Source: Bacillota bacterium
GTDB lineage: Bacteria; Bacillota; Clostridia; Acetivibrionales; DTU013
DNA length: 64,000 nt
Reading direction: 5' to 3'
Assembly: GCA_023411575.1 (NCBI GenBank)
Contig: JAEYOP010000063.1
Coordinates: 166,519 to 230,518 of the forward strand
The notes under the pieces were generated by a model. That model did no database searches and was not told where the DNA came from. It saw only the letters and a program-made list of their open reading frames with translations. The translations under genes and the position numbers were made by a program. Within the stretch, counting starts at the first letter, position 1. Each line of letters starts with the position of its first letter. This document shows positions 16,892 through 24,305 of this stretch, piece by piece.

Positions 16892-18544
16892 CTATACCCT
16901 GAAGCTTGCCACTACATCGTTAAGCTGTTTTGAAAGTCCAATCAGCAGGTTCATGTTTGCTGCAACTTCCTGGAATGAAGCTGTCTGCTCCTCTACTGCG
17001 GCAGCAACATCCTGGGTATTTTCGGAATTTTTCTCAACAACCAATGAAATCCTGTTCGCCGATTCGTTAATTACCGTGAAATTCGTATGGATTTTAGTGT
17101 TGATGCTTTGAATATCTTTTGCACACTCATAGGTAATATTGGACTTTTCCGAAATTTCATTCAGTTTGACCTTCACATCGTCCATGCTCTTTGCCTGGAT
17201 ATCTATGGTTTCCACCATTTCATCCATGTGCTTCTTGACCTCTGATGTCTGTCCTCCGATATTTTGAACAATATTAGCAATTCTTACTGTGGACTTTGCA
17301 GTCTCCTCCGCAAGCTTTCGAATCTCATCGGCTACTACCGCAAAGCCCCGTCCTGCTTCCCCCGCTCTTGCCGCTTCTATGGATGCATTAAGAGCGAGCA
17401 GATTGGTTTGCTGTGAAATATTATTAATAATCTCAAGGATATCCCGTATGTCTATAGAGTATTTTTCCAGGTGATTTACCGTATCCGACACTTTTTTTGT
17501 GCTGTCCATCACTGCCTCAAGCTCTTTCACGTGTCTTTGGATAGCGGCATTCCCCTCTCCGGCCGCCTTGCTGGACAGACCGGATTCCTCCAGCAGCCTC
17601 ACCGCATTGTTTATTACCTGCCGGATATCGTTGCTCATGTCGTTGACGAGATTAGTCATGGTCTTAACCATTTCCGACTGCTCAACACTGCCTGACGATA
17701 CATCGGATACCGCACCGGCAATCATTTCGGTAGATTTCGCCAGCTCGTCACTGGTTCCGGAGATGGCATCAATTGAGCTGGTCAATGTAACTGAAGATTT
17801 TGAGATAAGAACGACAATATCCTTGATACTTGCGATAAATTTATTAAAATAGTCGGTCAGAATACCGATTTCATCATGATTCTTCAACCGTATCACTTTT
17901 GTCAGGTCTCCATTTCCGGATGCGATGTCTTTCAAATCCCCGGAAATCATTTTGATCGGCTGGACAACCCCTCTTCGGATAACTAGGAACGAGAACACCG
18001 CCAAAATCAGAGAGATCGCCAAAAATACGCCGCTTAACGTCTTCGCCATCACAACCTTGCCCTGGGCAATTTCAGAATACCGGGTAACCATTGCATCAAT
18101 TTGCTGTACATAATTGGCTACATTTTCATCAACGGTTTTTAGCAACTCCTTTTTGTTATTTTCCGCAATACTTACGTAGACAGGCTTGAACATGAGATTC
18201 CATTTGTTTTGGATATCCTGTAGCTGTGTGATAATCTCTTCTGACTTCAGCGTCTTTAAACCTGTTTCCGCATCTCCTTTTTGGAGCGACGTCAATAGAT
18301 TGTCAAAATACTGAACTCTTTCAAGCAGCAGCTGATTTTCCTCTGTACCCGTTTTATTATTTAAAACAATATGCGAAGATAAATATGCCATCCTGAAACT
18401 ATTTGCTCTCAATCTACCTGCCTGGTTTACGAAATTCGCATCACTGTCCATGGACTTGTAAGTGAAGAAGTTAATCCCTACAACAGCGATGATAAGTACT
18501 GAAAATGTTGAAAATATTATAGTAAGTTTTGCCTTTATGGACAT
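16892..18544 (-). CDS. Methyl-accepting chemotaxis protein with PilJ/NarX-like P-box sensor domain
   Basis: The 550-residue receptor has membrane segments at about 8-28 and 168-188, an outer domain between them, a HAMP domain (about 190-243), and a full signalling domain. The hairpin tip is EIINNISQQTNLLALNASIEAARAGEAGRGFAVVADEIRKLAEE. The outer domain starts with NFVNQAGRLRANSFRMAYLS (about 38-56), which resembles the P-box of nitrate/nitrite sensors NarX/NarQ and the PilJ family. It should relay an outer signal to CheA/CheW. The neighbouring nitrosative-stress genes make a nitrogen-oxide ligand attractive but unproven. AAGGAG lies 8 nt before the ATG. A TGGTTA/TAACCA dyad at 18580-18595 may be an operator. 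Confidence 0.92.
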   Translation of the reverse strand: MSIKAKLTIIFSTFSVLIIAVVGINFFTYKSMDSDANFVNQAGRLRANSFRMAYLSSHIVLNNKTGTEENQLLLERVQYFDNLLTSLQKGDAETGLKTLKSEEIITQLQDIQNKWNLMFKPVYVSIAENNKKELLKTVDENVANYVQQIDAMVTRYSEIAQGKVVMAKTLSGVFLAISLILAVFSFLVIRRGVVQPIKMISGDLKDIASGNGDLTKVIRLKNHDEIGILTDYFNKFIASIKDIVVLISKSSVTLTSSIDAISGTSDELAKSTEMIAGAVSDVSSGSVEQSEMVKTMTNLVNDMSNDIRQVINNAVRLLEESGLSSKAAGEGNAAIQRHVKELEAVMDSTKKVSDTVNHLEKYSIDIRDILEIINNISQQTNLLALNASIEAARAGEAGRGFAVVADEIRKLAEETAKSTVRIANIVQNIGGQTSEVKKHMDEMVETIDIQAKSMDDVKVKLNEISEKSNITYECAKDIQSINTKIHTNFTVINESANRISLVVEKNSENTQDVAAAVEEQTASFQEVAANMNLLIGLSKQLNDVVASFRV

Positions 18545-18657
18545 TGACCCGTCTCCTTTTCATGCAAAAACATTTGAGGTGGTTATATTTAACCAGATAA
18601 TACTGTTGCAAAACAAGCTTTCCAACAAATTTTTCAACTTATCTGCTCCAACAATAT

Positions 18658-18718
18658 AAAAGGGCTGTAATGTGAGAAGATAGTGCGAAATCTTCCCTCC
18701 TATTACAACCCTTTGAAA
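18658..18718 (-). terminator. Two-tier stem-loop after the ferredoxin gene
   Basis: On the minus strand the outer arms AAAGGGTTGTAAT and ATTACAGCCCTTT pair. Inside them GAAGAT and ATCTTC form a second stem, and TTTTATATT follows. The position, directly downstream of the ferredoxin stop codon and before the chemoreceptor gene, suits a terminator separating the two units. Confidence 0.55.
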
Positions 18719-18738
18719 CAAACAAACCATTTTATCTC

Positions 18739-18930
18739 CTATTGTACGGTAACAATCGCTTCGTTTGGACATTGTTCCTTGGCTTCCTCAACCACCTCCA
18801 GAAGATCGCCGGAAAGTTCTTCGCCAAACGCTTCTGCGACGTCGTCCCCATTCATGTAGAACACGGTCGGGTACAGGTCGGCACATAAACCGCAGCCGAT
18901 GCACAAATCCTTTTTTACATTCGCCTTCAT
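18739..18930 (-). CDS. Small [4Fe-4S] ferredoxin
   Basis: The 63-residue protein has CIGCGLC (residues 10-16) and a fourth cysteine in EQCPNEAI near the end, which is the ligand set of a single-cluster ferredoxin. The acidic middle (NGDDVAEAFGEELSGD) is typical for electron carriers. It starts after AAAGGAGGAGAGAG. A palindrome with FNR-type geometry lies upstream, so it is probably induced with nrdJ, hemerythrin and RIC. It may supply low-potential electrons for repair or detoxification enzymes. Confidence 0.93.
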   Translation of the reverse strand: MKANVKKDLCIGCGLCADLYPTVFYMNGDDVAEAFGEELSGDLLEVVEEAKEQCPNEAIVTVQ

Positions 18931-19027
18931 CTCTCTCCTCCTTTTACAATTACTCTTCCATTACTACCGCGTCCGAAGGACATTTCCATTCTGCCTTCGC
19001 AGCAAGCTATAATCCTCCCCTGTCTTG

Positions 19028-19070
19028 ATATTACAGCAAATCATCCGGTTTTCCTGTGATCGGTATCACT
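19028..19070 (-). promoter_or_regulatory. FNR-type activated promoter of the ferredoxin gene
   Basis: On the minus strand AGTGATaccgATCACA (19055-19070) is centred 32 bp from the -10 box TAATAT (19028-19033). The same spacing occurs at three other promoters in this block. It puts the dyad at about -41.5, the class II activator position. No -35 box is needed or seen. Confidence 0.65.
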
Positions 19071-19115
19071 TCCGGAAAATTTATTTAGGGACAACCGCTG
19101 CATTACCTATTCATT

Positions 19116-19196
19116 ATGGAAATGCCGGAGCAATTCGAGTGGGAATACCTGGAGCAGGGCCCCGAAGTATGGCGCGTCTCCATCGGAAAGAAATAA
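19116..19196 (+). other. Possible 26-codon ORF or gene fragment, unrecognised
   Basis: ATG to TAA encodes MEMPEQFEWEYLEQGPEVWR plus six residues. The composition looks protein-like, but there is no ribosome site, and the frame is open upstream only to a TAG about 30 bp earlier. It may be the relic of a larger gene's end. It lies in the 339-bp gap between nrdJ and ferredoxin, whose other contents are the FNR-type promoter and the nrdJ terminator. Confidence 0.25.
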
Positions 19197-19219
19197 GAGA
19201 GCCCGGTTTTATCCGCTTG

Positions 19220-19254
19220 AAAAGGCCCATCCGCAAAAACAGGATGGGCCTTTT
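19220..19254 (-). terminator. Rho-independent terminator of nrdJ
   Basis: AAAAGGCCCATCC and GGATGGGCCTTTT form a strong 13-bp stem with a loop of about 8 nt and T tracts on both sides, 16 bp after the nrdJ stop codon. It would work in both directions. Confidence 0.88.
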
Positions 19255-19269
19255 CACCGCTTCCGGAAC

Positions 19270-21618
19270 TTATCGGATCGGACAAATCCCGTTTTCGCAA
19301 CCGGCTTCCCGGATCGTTGTTTCAACCTCTTCCTTTTCATATTCCGTCAGCAACGAGGGGATGAATGCTTTCATTGCCGAAGCTCTTTTGCGGTATTCTT
19401 CCCGTGATATGCTTTCATACGGCAGCAAAGGGTAGAAATTGTCGTCAAGCGCCAGAAAGGACACCGCCACCACCTCATCCCAGTTTTCCGCCAGCCAGTT
19501 TTCCACCGCTTCCCACTCATCTCTTTTTACCGTTACCGTAATGGAAGCATTATGATCCACGTAATTTCTCATGAACCGTTTATAGGTTTCCAATTGTTCC
19601 AGGGCGGATACCTCCTGTTTCGTCCTTTTAACCGGCGCTTTCTGAGGAAACTCCACCACTTTCACCGAACAGGTCTCCGGATTTTGTCCGCTTTCCGGGA
19701 GCACCGGATACCCCAGTCTTTCACACACCTTTACCAGCGGATCCCCTGAATTGATTCGAATCCTCCTGATATAATAAGACGAATGGGAATGGTGAAGGCC
19801 ACTGGATACACCGGGTAAAAGGGAAAGGGTACCTTCCGGCTTGATGGTGCAGATAAGCAGGGGCTTCGGAATGGAAAGCCCGGAGGAATAATCCGCGGCC
19901 TCCTCATGGGCTGTCTTCCTTAGCAGGCGCAAAAGCTCCTCTTCCTGCACGGGATTGTATTCCAGAATGCTCATGGCATCCTGCCAGCCCGTCAAACTGA
20001 TTCCAAGAAGCCGATCCTGTTTTTGTACCCTGTCCCATGAATCCAATTCCAAATCCGTGCAGGTCATCCGGATGCCGGCCCGAACCGACAAGCGCTGCGC
20101 CTCGAGAAGACCGTCCCGGTCGAGAAGTCCGTTTTCATCGACAAAGGCGGCCAGATTGACCGTCGTCAGGTTGCAAAGGCCGCGATCTCTTAAGAGAATT
20201 TCGGCACAGGGATTGACTCCCTGGAAATCGGCCCTTCTTCTTCTCGCGGCCTCTGCATTGATGAAGCCCGGCTCCCCGCTCTGGCGCATCTGGTCGAGCT
20301 GCCATTTCAGCTGATCTCTGGAAGGCCTGCTTTCATAAAAGATGGAATTGTTGCTCATTTTCCTGTGCGAGACGGAACTGTTTTCCACCCATTCCTTCCG
20401 ATCGTTCATATAATACAGCTCCGACTTGGCCTTGATACACTCCTCATCGCCGGCATCAATGATGCCGACCTCCGCCGTTCTCCTGACGCCGCCGACCACA
20501 ACATTTTCTCCGATGATATTGCAGATGTCGAGACAGTGAATCGGCCTCAACCTGCTCCGGCTTTTCTTTTCCTCACGGCCGAGCCCTTCTATGACGGCAG
20601 CAATTTTTTCAAACATGGTTTTCAAACTTTCATGTCCGCTCGCCGTTCCGCCGAACCGCTTGAGCCGCTCCCCCTTCGGTCTCACATTATCGTAATTCAT
20701 AATAATGGTATGTATATTCACATAACTGTGGCTGTGCAAAATGGAGAAAAAGAACTCAAGAGCCTTTGTCCACCCTTCCTTGCTATCTCCTACCGTTATT
20801 CTTGCCGTATCCGCGTCGAAAACGAGGGAGGTATTATCCTCTCTTTGCTCGGGAACCAACGGTTTATAATATTCGTGAACCACCTGTACGGTTGTTCTGA
20901 CGGGAGGCATTTTTCCCACATCGGATTTCAGAACCCGGAAACCGACCCCGGTACCGATCATGAGCAGGTAGAATAGCTCGCCGAACTTTCCGAAATCATC
21001 CATGATGCAAAAAGCGCAATTGTAATTGCCTGCTCCATACTGCTCCGCAATTTCCGTCCCCCCGAGCCAGAGAGTTCTTCCGCTTGGGAATTGCCTCAAG
21101 TGGTAGACGTTGTCATACAGCTTTTCCGCTTCTTCCACCGTTACGCCATCCACCAGCCGGCAGTTATACTCCACGGCCCTCCTTACCGTTTCCCACCAAT
21201 ACTCCCGGCGTTTTTCCCCCGGCAGCCATCTCGAATAGGTCCGATAATAAACAAATTCCCCCAGGGGGTTCATATTGGAAGGACTATGCTTGTATCGGGA
21301 AAGGAAGCTTTCCTTCAGCAATCCGCTTTCCCACCGTTTTGCCCTTTGCAGGGCACGTTCCTGCCGGTAGAGAATATACTTTTTGGCCGCTTCCTTCCGA
21401 TGGCTGGCCATCAGCGCGGCTTCGACCAGGTCCTGGATTTCCTCCACGCTCTTCCGGCCCCCGCTTTCCCTGACGAGAACCGCAATAGAGTCCGCAATCT
21501 GAGTGGAAAGACTTGCGTCTATTCCATCAAACGTCTCGGCCATCGCCTTGTGTATCGCATCAATAATCCGGTTTGGATCGAACCTTATAATACGCCCATC
21601 GCGCTTAACTACTTCCAT
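19270..21618 (-). CDS. nrdJ: Adenosylcobalamin-dependent ribonucleoside-triphosphate reductase (class II, monomeric RTPR type)
   Basis: The 782-residue enzyme reduces ribonucleotides to deoxyribonucleotides using vitamin B12 and thus works with or without oxygen. An ATP-cone lies at the N-terminus (VVKRDGRIIRFDPNRIIDAIHKAM, about 3-90). The barrel carries the substrate-side cysteine in GNYNCAFCIM and the NPCAEI motif with the radical-site cysteine. GGVRRTAEVGI and HNASITVTVKRDEW match Lactobacillus-type RTPR. The C-terminal CENGICPIR is the flexible dithiol that re-reduces the active site. It is monocistronic, with a terminator behind it. The promoter region has two NrdR boxes and an FNR-type palindrome, so both nucleotide status and redox status should act on it. 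Confidence 0.95.
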   Translation of the reverse strand: MEVVKRDGRIIRFDPNRIIDAIHKAMAETFDGIDASLSTQIADSIAVLVRESGGRKSVEEIQDLVEAALMASHRKEAAKKYILYRQERALQRAKRWESGLLKESFLSRYKHSPSNMNPLGEFVYYRTYSRWLPGEKRREYWWETVRRAVEYNCRLVDGVTVEEAEKLYDNVYHLRQFPSGRTLWLGGTEIAEQYGAGNYNCAFCIMDDFGKFGELFYLLMIGTGVGFRVLKSDVGKMPPVRTTVQVVHEYYKPLVPEQREDNTSLVFDADTARITVGDSKEGWTKALEFFFSILHSHSYVNIHTIIMNYDNVRPKGERLKRFGGTASGHESLKTMFEKIAAVIEGLGREEKKSRSRLRPIHCLDICNIIGENVVVGGVRRTAEVGIIDAGDEECIKAKSELYYMNDRKEWVENSSVSHRKMSNNSIFYESRPSRDQLKWQLDQMRQSGEPGFINAEAARRRRADFQGVNPCAEILLRDRGLCNLTTVNLAAFVDENGLLDRDGLLEAQRLSVRAGIRMTCTDLELDSWDRVQKQDRLLGISLTGWQDAMSILEYNPVQEEELLRLLRKTAHEEAADYSSGLSIPKPLLICTIKPEGTLSLLPGVSSGLHHSHSSYYIRRIRINSGDPLVKVCERLGYPVLPESGQNPETCSVKVVEFPQKAPVKRTKQEVSALEQLETYKRFMRNYVDHNASITVTVKRDEWEAVENWLAENWDEVVAVSFLALDDNFYPLLPYESISREEYRKRASAMKAFIPSLLTEYEKEEVETTIREAGCENGICPIR

Positions 21619-21641
21619 AATATCCTCCTGTATGACAAGAA

Positions 21642-21681
21642 CTATATATTGTATCTTTTTTCATCATGATACAATATATAG
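21642..21681 (-). promoter_or_regulatory. Pair of NrdR boxes before nrdJ
   Basis: CTATATATTG (21642-21651) and CAATATATAG (21672-21681) both fit the NrdR core CWATATATWG, and they are reverse complements of each other. Their centres are 30 bp apart, close to three helical turns, the usual arrangement for the ATP-cone repressor NrdR. They cover the predicted transcription start, so binding would block initiation. Confidence 0.8.
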
Positions 21682-21685
21682 CCCT

Positions 21686-21728
21686 ATTATAGAAAATCTC
21701 TTTCAGAATTCCTGTGATGCAAATCACA
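21686..21728 (-). promoter_or_regulatory. FNR-type activated promoter of nrdJ
   Basis: A perfect 16-bp palindrome TGTGATgcaaATCACA ends two bases before the hemerythrin stop codon (21713-21728). A perfect TATAAT -10 box on the minus strand (21686-21691) is 32 bp away, centre to centre. The predicted start is near 21679, within the second NrdR box. Confidence 0.72.
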
Positions 21729-21729
21729 A

Positions 21730-22398
21730 TTAGTTCCTATTTTCAAATTCCTCCAGGAGAGCCAGATACTTTGTCTGGATGTTTTCTGCTCTTGCCGCCC
21801 GCTCAAAATCGAAGCATTCCTTCTCCAATCTTTCCTTTGTTTCAACGGCAAGATCCCTCTGGGCAAATTTGTACACCACGCTGTCCTCTTTTTCTATGTG
21901 CCTCTCCAGCAAATGGGTATAGGAGATCGCATTTGCAATCACATCCAGTCTGGCGTCAAGATCTCCGTCCAGCACCCTCCTGACGGCAATCTCCAGATCC
22001 TGAACGAAGAGCCTGCCCATGTCATGTTCCACATTCATCCCATACCGTACCAGCTTATTAGCAGCAGGACCAAGTTCCTCCGTCATTCTGGCAAAAAGCA
22101 GGGTTTCTTCCTTGCCATGATGGTGCTTATCCGCGTATCCCCGGATGAATTCAATGATCCCGAAAAAGTCCTCATAGTTTACGGTTTCGCCGTTTAAAAT
22201 CCTGCTGCAGTATTTCCGTACAACAGACAGCATTCTCTTGATATTCCTGTGTTCTTCGACCATAAGTTCGAAACAATCCATACTGCACGCACACCCTTCC
22301 ATTGCTTCCTGGCAATACTGTTCCCTCTGTCGCAAGACATTTCTTTTACCTGAGTCCGGCATTTTTATTTTATCCCGCAGCCAACCGGGAATATTCAA
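21730..22398 (-). CDS. Hemerythrin HHE domain protein
   Basis: The 222-residue protein is a four-helix HHE domain with the iron-ligand pattern VEEHRNIKRM (about 47), ADKHHHGKEETLLF (about 88), VEHDMGRL (about 124) and HLLERHIEKEDSVVY (about 166). An N-terminal cysteine-bearing stretch (GCACSMDC) precedes it. Such diiron proteins bind oxygen or nitric oxide. Its start overlaps the stop of ric in ATGA (22395-22398), so translation is coupled and the two act together, probably in protection from or repair after nitrosative or oxidative damage. Confidence 0.9.
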   Translation of the reverse strand: MNIPGWLRDKIKMPDSGKRNVLRQREQYCQEAMEGCACSMDCFELMVEEHRNIKRMLSVVRKYCSRILNGETVNYEDFFGIIEFIRGYADKHHHGKEETLLFARMTEELGPAANKLVRYGMNVEHDMGRLFVQDLEIAVRRVLDGDLDARLDVIANAISYTHLLERHIEKEDSVVYKFAQRDLAVETKERLEKECFDFERAARAENIQTKYLALLEEFENRN

Positions 22399-23093
22399 AT
22401 CCCCAGTTTTTTGAACAGGATGTTGTTTTCCAGGTGAATATGCTGGAAAAGGTCGGCCTCCAGTTCCTCCAACATTTCAAATGTCACTCTGTAGGTATTG
22501 CAGCCATCCGGGGGAACTTCATAATTCTCCGTTATCTCCCTAAGTTCTTTCAGGATATTCCCTGCAGCTACGTGCTCTTCCTCGGTCTCTCCGGCCACAT
22601 CCCTGATCTCCGCATGAATATCTGCGGAAGGCTTCGTCTGGTATTTCCCAATAAGCGGGAAGAGAATTTCTTCCTCTTTCAAGAGATGCTGTTCCAGATC
22701 CGCCTTTAGCGCGGCAAAGAGCTTATGAACCCGAAAGAGCACCCTGTGCTTCATCCCATGAACCCTCAGGATCGTTGTTAATAATTCGTCCAATTCGGGC
22801 AGCACTCTTTTCAAATAAGTGTGATGTATGTCTGCGACATATTCAGAAAGCTGTACGGGCGACATGTCTGCGAAATCACGGGCTTGCCCTTTTTCTCTCT
22901 TGTTTTTCACATAAGCCTCATCCAACTTTTTCAGTAATTCGTCTTCATCAAGATGCTTCTCCGCCAAAACGTCCTTCAGTGGTCTGTTTCCGCCGCAACA
23001 AAAGTCAATTCTATGCTGCTTGAACACTTCGGCAGCTTTCGGCATCAGGGCAACGATTTCCCCTACGCTTTGTTCTCCATGAAACTGATACAT
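22395..23093 (-). CDS. ric: Iron-sulfur cluster repair di-iron protein RIC (ScdA/YtfE)
   Basis: The 232-residue protein has the N-terminal DUF542 domain (about 1-60, VGEIVALMPKAAEVFKQHRIDFCCGG), with the paired cysteines typical of RIC. A hemerythrin-like domain follows, with HHTYLKRVLPEL, EQHLLKEEEILFP, EEEHVAAG and FQHIHLENNILF as iron ligands. RIC restores Fe-S clusters damaged by nitric oxide or oxygen. I place the start at 23093 because GGGAGGG lies 5 nt before it; a longer frame to 23147 lacks a ribosome site and would exceed the family length. It heads a two-gene unit with the hemerythrin and has an FNR-type promoter. Confidence 0.93.
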   Translation of the reverse strand: MYQFHGEQSVGEIVALMPKAAEVFKQHRIDFCCGGNRPLKDVLAEKHLDEDELLKKLDEAYVKNKREKGQARDFADMSPVQLSEYVADIHHTYLKRVLPELDELLTTILRVHGMKHRVLFRVHKLFAALKADLEQHLLKEEEILFPLIGKYQTKPSADIHAEIRDVAGETEEEHVAAGNILKELREITENYEVPPDGCNTYRVTFEMLEELEADLFQHIHLENNILFKKLGI

Positions 23094-23142
23094 AAAATCC
23101 CTCCCGGAACGATATTCTTTTGCATCCCTCGTTTCCGTCTCA

Positions 23143-23185
23143 ATCATATAGAATTATCTGCACAAATACTGTGACCCAGGTCAAA
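23143..23185 (-). promoter_or_regulatory. FNR-type activated promoter of ric-hemerythrin
   Basis: On the minus strand TTTGACctggGTCACA (23170-23185) is centred 32 bp from the -10 box TATGAT (23143-23148), the same geometry as at the ferredoxin, nrdJ and regulator promoters. The predicted start is near 23136, giving a leader of about 43 nt. Confidence 0.65.
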
Positions 23186-23278
23186 TTATTGGAAAAATAA
23201 CTCGACCTGGGCCATCCCTATTCTTTATTCAACAGTATCCCGTCCATTTGTCTATTTTCAACAGATCATGGGATTCAT

Positions 23279-23989
23279 TCATATGGAGTCGACCAGGGCA
23301 TCTCCATCGAGGATCAAAATCTTCCGTTTCTCAAGGATTTCAATGATTCCATCCCTCTTCAGCAAAGCGAGTTTCCTGCTGACCGTCTCTCTCGCCACCC
23401 CGATGGAATTGGCCATCTCTTCCCTGCTCATCGGGAGTTCTATGAGAATCCCGCCCTTTTCCTTCCGGCCGTATTTCTGCGAGAGTTCCAGGAGGAGCAT
23501 GTTTACTCTCGAATCGACATCCTTCGGACTGATTTTCCGGAACATGGATTCCATTTTTTCCAGCCGCTCACATAGGACGTCCATGATTTTCAAGCTGATT
23601 CCGGGGAATTTGACCAGCAGGTTCTGGAATTTCTTCTTATCAATGGTACATAGTATGGTGTCCTCCATCGCCTGTGCGTAGAAATCGGCTTCCTTGTCCC
23701 GGACAAGGTTCCTGGCGCCGAAAAAGTCCCCGTCATTCAATATGTACATGATCTGCTCCCGTCCCTCGAGAGAATATCCATATACCTTGACCTTCCCCCT
23801 GCTCACAATGATGAAGTCCTGAGGAACACTTCCCTCCATAAAAATAAAGGTATTCTCCTCGAACCTCTTCTGAACGACAAGCGATACGACCTGCTTCAGT
23901 TCCTCCCCGTCCAGGGAGGAAAAGATCGGAACCCGCCCGGCGCACTGCATATGGTTGTCTATGGTACAGGTGCATTCCTTGAAAGCCAT
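23279..23989 (-). CDS. Crp/Fnr family transcriptional regulator with four candidate cluster cysteines
   Basis: The 236-residue protein has an N-terminal cysteine stretch (Cys6, Cys8, Cys16), a cyclic-nucleotide-binding-like beta barrel (about 20-130), a long dimer helix, and a Crp-type HTH (MSREEMANSIGVARETVSRKLALLKRDGII). Cys114 lies in AMEDTILCTI, which lines up with the segment holding Cys122 of E. coli FNR. With the three N-terminal cysteines it could bind a [4Fe-4S] cluster sensitive to oxygen or nitric oxide. The recognition helix ARETVSR is close to FNR's SRETISR. AGGAGT lies 6 nt before the ATG at 23989; the longer frame has no support. Neighbouring targets suggest an HcpR/FNR-like nitrosative-stress activator. 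Confidence 0.88.
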   Translation of the reverse strand: MAFKECTCTIDNHMQCAGRVPIFSSLDGEELKQVVSLVVQKRFEENTFIFMEGSVPQDFIIVSRGKVKVYGYSLEGREQIMYILNDGDFFGARNLVRDKEADFYAQAMEDTILCTIDKKKFQNLLVKFPGISLKIMDVLCERLEKMESMFRKISPKDVDSRVNMLLLELSQKYGRKEKGGILIELPMSREEMANSIGVARETVSRKLALLKRDGIIEILEKRKILILDGDALVDSI

Positions 23990-24027
23990 AATCGTACTCC
24001 TATTTATATCTTCACTTAATAATATGA

Positions 24028-24070
24028 TTAATATGATATTCATCCCACATCTGATGCGATTGCAATCACT
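24028..24070 (-). promoter_or_regulatory. FNR-type promoter of the regulator gene (autoregulation)
   Basis: On the minus strand AGTGATtgcaATCGCA (24055-24070) is centred 32 bp from TATTAA (24028-24033), matching the other three promoters. This indicates that the regulator activates its own gene. The -10 match is the weakest of the four. Confidence 0.55.
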
Positions 24071-24208
24071 TACTTTGATTTGTTAGTTTATTTACGTGGA
24101 TTTCTGACAGTAGCGTTAGGTAGAAAAGTTAATCCGCCGTTGAATGTAACTTCTGTTAGAGCCCGGTTAAAATCGAAAGCTGGCGGGTATGTAAACAATT
24201 TTGCTGAT

Positions 24209-24237
24209 TTTTCTATCATGTCAAGTAATGCTATAAT
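24209..24237 (+). promoter_or_regulatory. Extended -10 promoter of the polyferredoxin gene
   Basis: TGCTATAAT (24229-24237) is a perfect -10 box with the TGn extension, about 70 bp before the ATG at 24306. Only a poor -35 (TTTTCT) lies 17 bp upstream, as expected for an extended -10 promoter. The rest of the 316-bp gap between the FNR-type regulator and this gene shows only an unconvincing 67-codon frame. Confidence 0.45.
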
Positions 24238-24305
24238 TTCTTCTTCTACGAAATATCAGTATTTAAAAGGCATAGATTCTTAATGCTATTCAAAGGGCTA
24301 AAGTT

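Noticed and set aside
24080..24283. 67-codon plus-strand frame upstream of the polyferredoxin gene
   Set aside because: No ribosome site or recognisable domain, and it overlaps the extended -10 promoter of the next gene.
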